Assembly (NCBI GenBank): GCA_001600175.1
Contig: BCJC01000001.1
Location: 3,271,652-3,335,651, forward strand
Direction: 5' to 3'
From: Erythrobasidium yunnanense
Taxonomy: Eukaryota > Basidiomycota > Cystobasidiomycetes > Erythrobasidiales > Erythrobasidiaceae
DNA length: 64,000 bases
Below, one piece after another: positions 33,602 through 42,136 of this stretch. Below the pieces are notes generated by a model. It did no database searches, was not told where the DNA came from, and saw only the letters and a list, made by a program, of their open reading frames with translations. Position 1 is the stretch's first letter. Every line of letters starts with the position of its first letter. The translations under genes and the position numbers were made by a program.

Positions 33602-34690
33602 TCAATACAGCATATCATATAGGCTGTCAGGTTGCCAGATGCTCGCGTATAGACCGCGCTTGTATTCTGGGGCCATACCCCTCGAAGAGAACAGCTCCCA
33701 CGCGGCAGCGATATTTGCTCTGCAGCGATTCCTGTCGTCGTTATCTCCGAGTATATCCCGGAATCTCAGAAATGGGACAGTCTTTAGAAGCGGCAAAGAC
33801 CGCTGATGGGCCATATCCAGCACGAACGCCCCCACCTGATCGGCCTCTACGGTGAGAGCCTCCAGCCTGAGTTCTGTGAGTGTTTCCGGGAAGACCAGTG
33901 GGTATGAGAAATCGCCATCGAGCGTAAGGTTGAGCGACGATAGTTTTGGAAGATCACGAAAACTGTGGAGCGCTTGAAGATCGAAGTTTCTACTTTGCAT
34001 ATGCAATTCTAGTGACTGAAGGGTGCTTGAGACATTGCGAAGAAGATACGAAAGTCCCATATCGCCCGAGACGATTTGGAAGCCTCGCCAAAGGACCTGC
34101 AGCGAGCTTACGTAGGGACAGGCAGCCAGAAGAAAGGACAGCATCCCGTTCGGCTCTTCGTAAGTGAGATCTACGCGATACAAGACCAATGTTCGTAGAC
34201 GAGGGAATAAGGGAGGCCTCGATTCGAATCGGGAGCTCTGGTAATCGGATGGCAACAGTACACTGTGCCTTTCAAACTCTTCTCCTTCCCCATCAAGGAC
34301 TAGGCTGGATAGTCGTGGGAAGACGGGCATTCCTGTCGTTGCTTCAAGCCAATTATGAATAGACAATGGAATGTGCAGGTCCTCCAATCTTGGCCATGAC
34401 TTGCGCAAGAGGCGCACAATGAGGATTCGAGGGAGGTCGCACCCCATAATGTATAGCTTGCGCACACGGAGCACGGCTGAAGGGTTGTGTACATGGATTG
34501 TCTCGACAAATAAGATCACTTCGCTCGGGTCTTGCAAGTCTATGATTTCGTAAAGGCATCGCGACGCCGATAAAGTCCAGCTCTTGCAGGCCAGCGCAGC
34601 ATTGCAGAGATCGCTGGGAGCTTGCACATGCTCTAGGACATGCTCCCAAACCTCGAGAGGAAGGCGTGTTGAGCTTGGAAGCTCGGCCAT
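33602..34690 (-). CDS. F-box / LRR-like protein (subfamily B)
   Basis: Single-exon frame, 362 residues. The F-box is TRLPLEVWEHVLEHVQAPSD with LACKSWTLSASRCLYEII. Subfamily B marks are VILFVETIHVHNPS, LPRILIVRLLRKSWPRLEDL and MPVFPRLSSLVLDGEG, then leucine-rich segments (LQSLELHMQ, LSSLNLTLDG, LTELRLEALTV). It is the first of three tandem minus-strand F-box genes. A leader intron 34691-34734 (GTATAG...GCTGAT...GCGTAG) ends at the ATG. Presumed SCF substrate receptor. Confidence 0.8.
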   Translation of the reverse strand: MAELPSSTRLPLEVWEHVLEHVQAPSDLCNAALACKSWTLSASRCLYEIIDLQDPSEVILFVETIHVHNPSAVLRVRKLYIMGCDLPRILIVRLLRKSWPRLEDLHIPLSIHNWLEATTGMPVFPRLSSLVLDGEGEEFERHSVLLPSDYQSSRFESRPPLFPRLRTLVLYRVDLTYEEPNGMLSFLLAACPYVSSLQVLWRGFQIVSGDMGLSYLLRNVSSTLQSLELHMQSRNFDLQALHSFRDLPKLSSLNLTLDGDFSYPLVFPETLTELRLEALTVEADQVGAFVLDMAHQRSLPLLKTVPFLRFRDILGDNDDRNRCRANIAAAWELFSSRGMAPEYKRGLYASIWQPDSLYDMLY

Positions 34691-34953
34691 CTACGCGTAA
34701 GATCAGCAGGATTCGGTGCTCGCGCTCTCTATACTTGCATTGATTCGTGTGAGCGGTGTATACGGGCGAGATCGCAGCAAACGCACGTTACTTGCGGTTT
34801 GGAGTTACTTGGATCGGACGAAAGGCAAGGTGCGTCATAGAAGCAGGCAAGCGAATAGAAGTGTATGTACATGCTCCTACTGTACTCCTAGGATACATTG
34901 TGCCTCATACCGTCTACTACCTGCATCTGTATAAGCCCCATGTCGTTGGTTCC

Positions 34954-36051
34954 CTAGCCAGGCGTGTAATTCGCGTAAAGGTGCCACGATGCACCGTACG
35001 AGGTGTCTGGTGCTAAAGGTGCAGATATTCCTTCCCGCGCCCGAAGGCTATCCCAAGCGATTCGTGCTTGCCGCGCAGTCCTCTGTAGAATTGGACCGCG
35101 ATCGCTGAAGCCGTAAAAGTGTAAAAACGGGATGGAAGTGAGGCATGGTAATGTGTCTGGTTTACTAAACTCCAGTAACCAGGAGAGAAGGCATTCGGTA
35201 TCGATTCTTGTGCCTCGGAGGTGGAGCTTGACGAGGCTGGGAGGAGGCGCGAATGTACTCGAGAAAGTGCCAATCGCATTGAGATGTAGCTCCTCTAGGT
35301 TCGGCAAACATTCGATGCCTTCGACCAAATGTCGGCCGAAAAGGTCATCGGGACCGCTGATGGTCAACCTCACTAGATGATCGGACATGTTGTCGAGTAG
35401 CTCTCTGAGACTCAGAGACTCCCCACTGTGCAGAATGTGATAATGAAAGTCCTGCATCCGCTCGGAAGCTGCCATCATGAAGGCGAGCATGTCTCCAATG
35501 GCGTCGGCAGATCCATCCTGCGACGCGGTGAGGTCGATGTTCTCCAGTCGCAGGCTTGTCAAGCTAGGGAGAGAGCGTGCTACAGCCGCAGGGCAGGCCC
35601 GCTTTGTCATCGAACTCGCCGTAATAGCAGGGACGCTGTTAGTACCGCCTACTAGCTCGAGATGCGAGAGTCTCGGGAAGACAGGCAGATTGGTAGTCGA
35701 CCACAGCCATTCGCTTGCTGTTGTGGCCACGGTGAGCGACTCGAGATTTGGCCAAGAAGACTCCATGATCCGTCGCAGCACGATGCGCGGCACCTTCTTC
35801 GTAGTCGTTGACAGGATGTCGAGGCTGCGTGTATGAGATGATAGTGAAGAATTGTATATACATAGCGTTTCGCTGTAGAGAACGGCAGCGTCTTCGTGGT
35901 CTATGTAGACGGAGCCATAGATATAGCGCTGAGCGACCTGGTACCACGTCTTGTTGACCAGAGCAGCACTGCATTCATCGTCCAAATATTTCAGGTTCAT
36001 AATGATCTTGTCGAGGATCTCCAGAGGCAGGCGCCTCCCAACCTCCGACAT
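34954..36051 (-). CDS. F-box / LRR-like protein (subfamily B)
   Basis: Single-exon frame, 365 residues. The F-box is RRLPLEILDKIIMNLKYLDD with LVNKTWYQVAQRYIYGSV. Subfamily B marks are IDHEDAAVLYSETLCIYN, LSSHTRSLDIL, PRIVLRRIMESSWPNLESL and LPVFPRLSHLELVGG. Leucine-rich segments follow (LTSLRLENIDL, LEELHLNAIG, LVKLHLRGT). A leader intron 36052-36100 (GTGAGG...GCTGAC...CTATAG) ends at the ATG. Closest neighbours by motif are 36345-37442 and 33602-34690. Confidence 0.8.
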   Translation of the reverse strand: MSEVGRRLPLEILDKIIMNLKYLDDECSAALVNKTWYQVAQRYIYGSVYIDHEDAAVLYSETLCIYNSSLSSHTRSLDILSTTTKKVPRIVLRRIMESSWPNLESLTVATTASEWLWSTTNLPVFPRLSHLELVGGTNSVPAITASSMTKRACPAAVARSLPSLTSLRLENIDLTASQDGSADAIGDMLAFMMAASERMQDFHYHILHSGESLSLRELLDNMSDHLVRLTISGPDDLFGRHLVEGIECLPNLEELHLNAIGTFSSTFAPPPSLVKLHLRGTRIDTECLLSWLLEFSKPDTLPCLTSIPFLHFYGFSDRGPILQRTARQARIAWDSLRAREGISAPLAPDTSYGASWHLYANYTPG

Positions 36052-36344
36052 CTATAGCGCAAGGTCAGCAGGAGGCTCCGCTTTACTCTTGCTGCCTCAC
36101 ATGCCATGTCGTTCGCGATGGGCTGTTATGCCGAAGACGCAATTACTCTGCTATTGCAGCGCAAGACTTTGGGTCGGCCGGAAGGCAAGACACAGAAGCA
36201 TGGAACGTCGATTTAACTAGCTGCGCATCAACCTACAGCAAGATCACTGCGTCAATGAATCTCTATCGCTTGCATGGGCACGGCAGCTTTCTAGTCCATT
36301 GGTATGAGATCCAGCTATTGCTTCCCCTAGCCAACCATCAGACC

Positions 36345-37442
36345 TTAACATCGTGCCCATATATTGCCATACAATGAGCCTGGCCTATCCTGTGCGCAGA
36401 TGCCTAGTCTTAGCTGGAGGCTCCTCCATGCTTGTCTTGTCGCATTTAATAGTCTTGCTGGGATTGTTTGGGCTCTATAGGATGTGCCAAAGTGGAGGAA
36501 TGGCACAGATGCGAGACGCGGAAGTGTCATACGTAAGGCTATGTCTGATAGGAATAGTGTGAGGTTCTGCTCATTGACAGAATCGGCTTGTACGCGTAGC
36601 TTTACGAGCGAAGCAGGGAAGAAGAGAGGTGCTGGATAATGTCCCTCTATCTCCAACGTAAGATCTTGTAAACTTGGCAGGCTTGAAGAGATAAGCTTGA
36701 AAAAGTCCCGATTAAGGTCGGCGAGGTTGTCAGCGGAGTCGTTAACTGACAGTATCGTAAGGCGTTCCGATAGATGATTCAAAAGAATCAAGAGTGCTTC
36801 GGTGGAGCGGGGAGGCAGTTCAGTATCTCCTCGATACTGCAGCTCCTGTATTCCTGAACAGGCAGCTCCTATGAAGGAGAGCATCCCTTGAGACGACAGC
36901 ATGTCCGACGACTCGCCGTATGAGAGATCTACGCGATCCAGACATAAACTTCCTAGATTTGGAAAGGATTGCGCTATTGATGTAAGCGCGAAGGATCCCT
37001 CAACCCGACCCTCGAGAGGTGGCAGCTGGCTGTTGCCCGTCAACTTCAGGCGGACGAGCTGTGGGAACGAAGGAAGGTGTAGGGTAGCTGCTGTGAGCCA
37101 GTCGCCTGCTGAGGTAGGTACGGTGAAAGTCTCCAGATTGGGCCAGGGGCATTTAAGCAGGCGGCATAAGACAATACGAGGTGCTTTGCCAGGCAGATTT
37201 ATGTAGAGCTCGCGAGTGTGAAGCGATAACTGCGGCTTATAGATAGAGATCGATTCGCTGTACAGAATCGCGTCGTCTTCGTGCCCTATTTGCACGATCG
37301 CGTAGAGACATCGCGTAGCAGCTGGGGTCCAGGCCTTGCAGACAAGTGTAAGGCTGTAAAGATCTCTTCTTGTCTCGAGATGCGCTGCGATGCTTGTGAG
37401 GATCTCGTTTGGCAGGCGCGTCGCGCTCGAGTTGCCAGACAT
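36345..37442 (-). CDS. F-box / LRR-like protein (subfamily B)
   Basis: Single-exon frame, 365 residues, the same length as its neighbour at 34954. The F-box is TRLPNEILTSIAAHLETRRD with LVCKAWTPAATRCLYAIV. Subfamily B marks are IGHEDDAILYSESISIYK, LSLHTRELYI, PRIVLCRLLKCPWPNLETF and LPSFPQLVRLKLTGN, then LGSLCLDRVDLSYGES and LQDLTLEIEG. A leader intron 37443-37496 (GTATAT...GCTGAA...TCGTAG) ends at the ATG. Presumed SCF adaptor. Confidence 0.8.
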   Translation of the reverse strand: MSGNSSATRLPNEILTSIAAHLETRRDLYSLTLVCKAWTPAATRCLYAIVQIGHEDDAILYSESISIYKPQLSLHTRELYINLPGKAPRIVLCRLLKCPWPNLETFTVPTSAGDWLTAATLHLPSFPQLVRLKLTGNSQLPPLEGRVEGSFALTSIAQSFPNLGSLCLDRVDLSYGESSDMLSSQGMLSFIGAACSGIQELQYRGDTELPPRSTEALLILLNHLSERLTILSVNDSADNLADLNRDFFKLISSSLPSLQDLTLEIEGHYPAPLFFPASLVKLRVQADSVNEQNLTLFLSDIALRMTLPRLASVPFLHFGTSYRAQTIPARLLNATRQAWRSLQLRLGICAQDRPGSLYGNIWARC

Positions 37443-37692
37443 CTACGATGCTAGGTTCAGCATTAGAGCAGAGCAGTATGCGTCATATAGATATACTATA
37501 CCGTTATCGTGCCGACTTGCTTCGAGAAGCGCAGTGTTGTATAGCTATCTCAACTGGGTCGAGTAGGTCGAAAGGCAAAATGTGTGGTGAGACAAGCGCG
37601 AACGTAGCTGTATGAGAACATTGTATACTCATTACATCTCTAGCTTGCAAATGCCTGAATGCGTTATTTGCTGTTGTACAAGTCTGATCTCG

Positions 37693-38492
37693 TTACTGCT
37701 TCTTCTTTTCTGCACTTGGCTTATCCGCTTTGCCTGCTGACACTGGTACAGCTACAGCTGGTACTTCAGACGGTTCTCCTGTTGGTGAATATCTCAGCCT
37801 CGTGATTCGGAAGAGACGCTGTTCACTCACCTCTCAGACCGGTCCACACATCGCTCGATATGCGTATAACGATATTGATGACCCTCCTCAGCAGGAAGAT
37901 ATATACGCCTGTACTGAGCGCTCCCGTAGGTGCGAAAGGCAGCCCCAGGAACCACGTAAGAGGGCCAAACCAGTCCTTCGGCAAGTAGACAATCGCAGAT
38001 TTGCGGTGCGACGTGGTAAAATACCACTGTAGGCCTGATGTCAGAATGAACAATAAACCTTTCGAGTAGCGGTTGTAGGTGGATTTATGGGATGCGAGGG
38101 AGTTGTCTGCGAAACAGTAAGCGTCAGCTTGGCTCTCGAATGAGCAAAAGTCGACCTACTCAATGCCTCCAGCTCTACGACCTGTTTATCCACCTTTCTT
38201 CTGATCCTAGCCCATTTCGAGAACTCGTCTTGCGCGCTCGTGTTCGCCAGCTCTCTTCGGCCATCCAGAATCTCCTTCTTCAACGCAGCCTGCTGTTTGT
38301 GCGTATTTGACGGGAGGATATATGTGAAGATGGCAGTGTACAGGAAACTGGCTATCACGGTGTGCCCGACGGAGGAGAGCAGCGCATTGAACAGGACTAT
38401 GCCCGTTATTGACAGGGCTATAGAGAGCTGTAAGGAGCAGGTCAGTCAGCCTGTAACACTTCTGAAGGATTGCTTAGACTTTGATGTACCAT
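37693..38492 (-). CDS. GET1: GET1-like ER membrane receptor for tail-anchored proteins
   Basis: Exons 38160-38427, 37831-38106 and 37693-37778 fit in phase, with an upstream start exon at ATG 38492. The protein is about 210-220 residues. It has a first membrane segment (LSIALSITGIVLFNALLSS), then the family-defining coiled-coil loop QAALKKEILDGRREL followed by SAQDEFSKWARIRRKVDKQ, and two more hydrophobic segments (LLFILTSGLQWYF and WFGPLTWFLGLPFAPTGAL). The C-terminus is Lys-rich (EKKKQ). GET1/WRB, with GET2, receives tail-anchored proteins from GET3 at the ER. The first exon is unclear: the ATG may be followed at once by a GTACAT donor (an exon ending at the start codon), or by ten further codons before a GTGTTA donor. 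Both keep frame. Confidence 0.9.
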
Positions 38493-38907
38493 TTTGGAGC
38501 CAGAAGCCTTGAGAGATGTCTTGAAGGATCAGGAGACAAGCTGGGTTGACTTCGCACGGAATGGTGTTCAAGCAAAGAATAGACTTGCAAAGACGCAGAG
38601 CTAATGCAAGACAACGATCTACCTATAAGATGACCATATGCGAAGATTCCATAATGCTTCCCACGTCTGCTGTCACCGGCTTTCGGCAGCTTCTGCGCCT
38701 AATGCCCTGAAAGTTATTGGCATACTGAAGAAGCAAGCTATGCGTGCAAGATCTTCCTCGCTCGATGACCTCGACAGATGTACGGCTAGCCGCTTGTGTG
38801 TCCTCATCTCCACTGGCCCTGGACAAGGCCTGCGGGCATATCTTCCTTCCGAATCATCCTCTTTCTGCCTCTCTTTCTACCATACTTCGATAATAGACTG
38901 ACGACTA
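38493..38907. other. Intergenic region upstream of GET1
   Basis: About 415 bp, presumably the GET1 promoter. No supported coding feature. Confidence 0.35.
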
Positions 38908-39288
38908 TGTCGTCAATCGATACGGGTGCCCGTCTAGGGAGGTCCACCAAGCTTCCTCCTTTGAGGCTAGATTACAAAGCCAGCAAGGAGGGTACATCGC
39001 CATCTGAAGACCTTGGCAATACGCTTTGCGAGCATTTCGTATGTTGGAGATGCGCCCCTACAACATGCGCGTAGACCGTAATGAGGGTCAGGTAGATCCA
39101 ACGAAACGCATAACAATGGTCTTTTCGACGAGATCGAGGCAACAACGAGCCATGCAGAAAGTGATCACTTTGACTGCATCCTCTGCAAGAACAGCTTTGA
39201 AGGCCCAACGTTGCGACAACGTTGCGACAACGTGGTCAGCTGGCGCGTTCTTCTGATCCTGCACGATCTTGCAAGCACGAACGCCATC
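38908..39288 (+). CDS. Doubtful small hypothetical gene
   Basis: ATG 38908 opens MSSIDTGARLGRSTKLPPL and reaches a good donor (TTC|GTATGT). Beyond it, one frame from about 39090 reads plausibly (NGLFDEIEATTSHAES, DHFDCILCKNSFEGPTLRQ) to a stop near 39288, with a CxxC pair. The two frames do not join cleanly with any acceptor I found, and a short 11-bp tandem repeat (39207-39228) lies near the end. It may be a decayed or mis-modelled gene, so this is recorded only as a weak candidate. From its end to 39882 I see no gene. Confidence 0.2.
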
Positions 39289-39882
39289 TCATAGACGAAC
39301 GTGAATATGACGATGAATCGCCTAGATGTCCTCGCGTATAATAAAAGAGACCGATCTATTCGCATCCGGTCCACCCGTCGAACAGGACCCCTCGAAAAAT
39401 CTGCTCTAAAAGGCCAAATAAACATCGTAATCTGACGAATCTAGAGCGGAGGCAGTGCAGCTAGCGACAGCCAAGGCGCTATCCACGCCTTGTGATTGGT
39501 CCCCAGAAGATACGAAACGCGTTTGACCGCCCAACATGCAGGATTTTCAGGGTGTTCGACAATCCCCAGGAATGGCGAGTGGAGACTCCTCTCTTCGCTC
39601 TCGTCCTAACAGCGATAAGACGCAATTTTTGTCGTAAAGCGGTATCGATATCGTCATTTGGGTCAGCCTATCCCGCAGACTGTTCTTATCGCATTTCGAG
39701 CTCGTTCTTGGTCCTGATACCACATTTGAGAGACGATAACACGTTCTTCGCATTCCACTTTCTACTTCCTCGACCAGCACCCCTTCTTTGCAGGCCCGTC
39801 AGAGCGGTGAAAGGTGAAAACCTCTACTTGAGCTTGGCAGAGAGGGAGATGTAGGTCGATCCTGCACAAATCAAGCAGCACC
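39289..39882. other. Intergenic region
   Basis: About 590 bp with no supported feature; presumed promoter of the gene starting at 39883. Confidence 0.35.
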
Positions 39883-40731
39883 ATGACTTATAGCAATACG
39901 CAGTACTTCATTTCTGAGTCTACGGAGTCAGACGACATGCCCAACACTAGAGCGACAAAGGCAGCAGGAGGCTCCTTTCCAAAACGCCTTGGTTCAGCGC
40001 TGGCTCGCACCATCTCTCGCTCGAGCGTTACTTCAAGCTATAGTAGTTCCAGCTCACCTGGCGGCGGATCTGGTAGTAACAGCAGCCGCACAAGCAGCGA
40101 TGAAGAGGAGCGAACAAACCCTTCAAAGCCAGCTGGCGATGCACCTAATCCTCATCCCATACCTCCTATCGTCCATCGAGCTGGTCCTCCTGGGCCGAGT
40201 CGCCGATCAAGCAGCGAGTCGCTCTCGGTCGCAAGGACTTGGAACACCTTGGGCACCTCGTTAGGCTTGCTTTCCCTTTCTCCTAAGTTGGATGAATTCG
40301 AAGAGGAAGAGAAAGAGCGAGAAAAGGCTGAGAAAGCAGAGGAGAGACGGAGAGCCAAGCAAACAAAGGTGGTAGCGAAACAGATTTCCGAGTTTCACAC
40401 TACCATTCAAGGTGCCGTCTTCGTCGGTACAGTACGGCACACAAGCCATGCTATGGAAAGGGATACCGGCGGAATCAAGCTTTTCGTCGATACGCTCAAA
40501 CCGAAACATTCTCCCGCGAAACACTCCAAAAAGTCTGTTCATTTCGCCAACTTCCAGGCGTACTACAATGATCCGGAACAGCATGCTCCTCTGCAATGCT
40601 TCTTCGATGTGTTCATGAAGACTCCTCCGCCCGTTGGGTCCAGAGTCACTTTTATCGTCAAACCGACAGGGGAGAATGGCAACTACGTGGCGATAGCGTG
40701 TAACTTAGCTAAGGAGAAGGAGGTTGAATAG
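39883..40731 (+). CDS. Hypothetical protein with low-complexity N-terminus and compact C-terminal domain
   Basis: Single-exon frame, 282 residues; translation may instead start at ATG 39937 (MPNTRATKAAGG). Residues 30-120 are Ser/Pro/Gly-rich. Residues 135-165 form a Glu/Lys/Arg helix or coiled coil (EFEEEEKEREKAEKAEERRR). The C-terminal 115 residues look folded: IQGAVFVGTVRHTSH, GGIKLFVDTLK, CFFDVFMKTPPPVGSRVTF and GNYVAIACNL. The pattern of short strands with G-x-V and F-V resembles a small beta-barrel (OB or cold-shock-like), but this is only an impression. Function unknown. Confidence 0.65.
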   Translation: MTYSNTQYFISESTESDDMPNTRATKAAGGSFPKRLGSALARTISRSSVTSSYSSSSSPGGGSGSNSSRTSSDEEERTNPSKPAGDAPNPHPIPPIVHRAGPPGPSRRSSSESLSVARTWNTLGTSLGLLSLSPKLDEFEEEEKEREKAEKAEERRRAKQTKVVAKQISEFHTTIQGAVFVGTVRHTSHAMERDTGGIKLFVDTLKPKHSPAKHSKKSVHFANFQAYYNDPEQHAPLQCFFDVFMKTPPPVGSRVTFIVKPTGENGNYVAIACNLAKEKEVE

Positions 40732-41362
40732 GGCCGCGTTCGCAGGCAAAAAGTGAGCTTTCATGCCTGCAATAAGCGACTGTTCTGTGTAGCGATTTCC
40801 AGTAAGGTCAAGACTGCCTGGCGCAGCATACATCTTCTCCCTGACTAGAGTGTACCTTGCATCAACTTGCCATTGGTCTGTCTTACTTCAGGTACTTTCA
40901 CATGTCTTCTAGGGGACAACTGACCGAAGAACCAGAATTCGACAACGAGCTTGAAGCAGAGACGATACACCTTCTTTGGACTTATAGCAAGGGTATATAG
41001 AATGCCGGTAAGGCAGACCTTCTGGACAAGCTCCAAGAAGTGCTGCTGATACTTCGAGGATTCTCAGAAATACTATTGCGATTATTGCGATGTTTTGTAG
41101 GTAAAGATCATCATATACACAATGCCAGAAGGCTGACATGCTTCTGCCAGCTTGACGCACGACAGTGTATCTGGTACGGCTGCTGCTCGAAGACCGCAAG
41201 AAACGATTCTGAATCTTGAAGCTGACGGCTCTCCTTACAGTACGCAAGGCGCACAACAGCGGTCGTAATCATCTAGTAAACGTCAAGGACTACTATGCTG
41301 GTCGGTTCTTATGCTAAATCTAGCGATTGGAACCGGACTGACTTTCGACTTTCCCGCCAGGA
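40732..41362. other. Intergenic region
   Basis: About 630 bp. Minus-strand frames (40845-41036, 40909-41256) contain hydrophobic stretches but lack a credible start or join. No gene is called. Confidence 0.35.
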
Positions 41363-41942
41363 ATGGGCAACGATAAGGTGCAAGACTTTATCGACAACGT
41401 TACAGCTGCTATAGAACGTTCAGCAAGAGCTGGACCGCCAGGCGGGCCAGGCGGCTTCGGCGGGCGTAGGTTGCAATCCTTATGCATCTTCAACCTTCAA
41501 GCTGACATCCTGCACTCTCGCAGCCCCTAGACCATTTGGAAACTTTGGACCTCCAGGACCAGCACCTTTTGGCGGACCTCCTAGACCGATGATTGGAGGA
41601 GCTGGCGGACCACCACCTGGTCAATTCGGTGGACAACCAGGATTCGGCGGACCAGGACCATCATTCATGCCTCAGCAACAACCACCTCAACAGTTCGGAG
41701 GAGCACCTATGATGCCTGGAGGAACACCTCAACAGCCTGGTTTCCCTGGTTCTTTCCCTGGAAGTCTGCCAGGACAGGGTTTGCCGCAATTTGGAGGACA
41801 ACAGCAAGGAGCAGGAGGAGCTATGAGCCCACCGCCGGGTCAGCAGAGCTTCGGTGCGCCGCCCTCTGGCATGTCGCCGCCAAGTCAAGGTGTAGGGATG
41901 CAAATCAATCCGCAAAGGGCGGCTGCTTTGGGTCTGAGGTAG
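41363..41942 (+). CDS. Gly/Pro/Gln-rich low-complexity protein
   Basis: Exon 1 (41363-41465, MGNDKVQDFIDNVTAAIERS) joins exon 2 (41524-41942) in phase across a 58-nt intron (GTAGGT...CTCGCAG), giving 173 residues. After a 22-residue helix-like start the protein is almost all Gly, Pro, Gln and Phe, with repeated GGPP, PPGQF and FGGQ motifs, ending QRAAALGLR. Such disordered G/Q/P-rich proteins are often found in RNA-binding or condensate-forming contexts, but no RNA-binding domain is seen here and no function is assigned. A CCAG two bases before the ATG leaves room for an upstream leader intron. Confidence 0.6.
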
Positions 41943-42136
41943 ACGTGCGTAGGCTCTTAGGTCACAGTGTTGTAGTATAGCGAATCAGTTATCGGTAGCT
42001 GCATAGAGCAGGAATACTGAGGATCTAAACTGAGGAGCTAAAAGTGCACGAAACATATGGGAGAAAGAAAGATGAGTATTGCTTATCTTACTACAACAAC
42101 GAGATGAACTCAAGATTATAGTATACTGAAAGCGGA

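Noticed and set aside
25624-37442. Functional ubiquitin-ligase cluster of APC10 with F-box genes
   Set aside because: APC10 belongs to APC/C and not to SCF, and it is a conserved core gene; proximity is most likely chance.
40845-41256. Minus-strand frames with hydrophobic stretches
   Set aside because: The two frames overlap out of phase and no splice join or start makes a credible protein.
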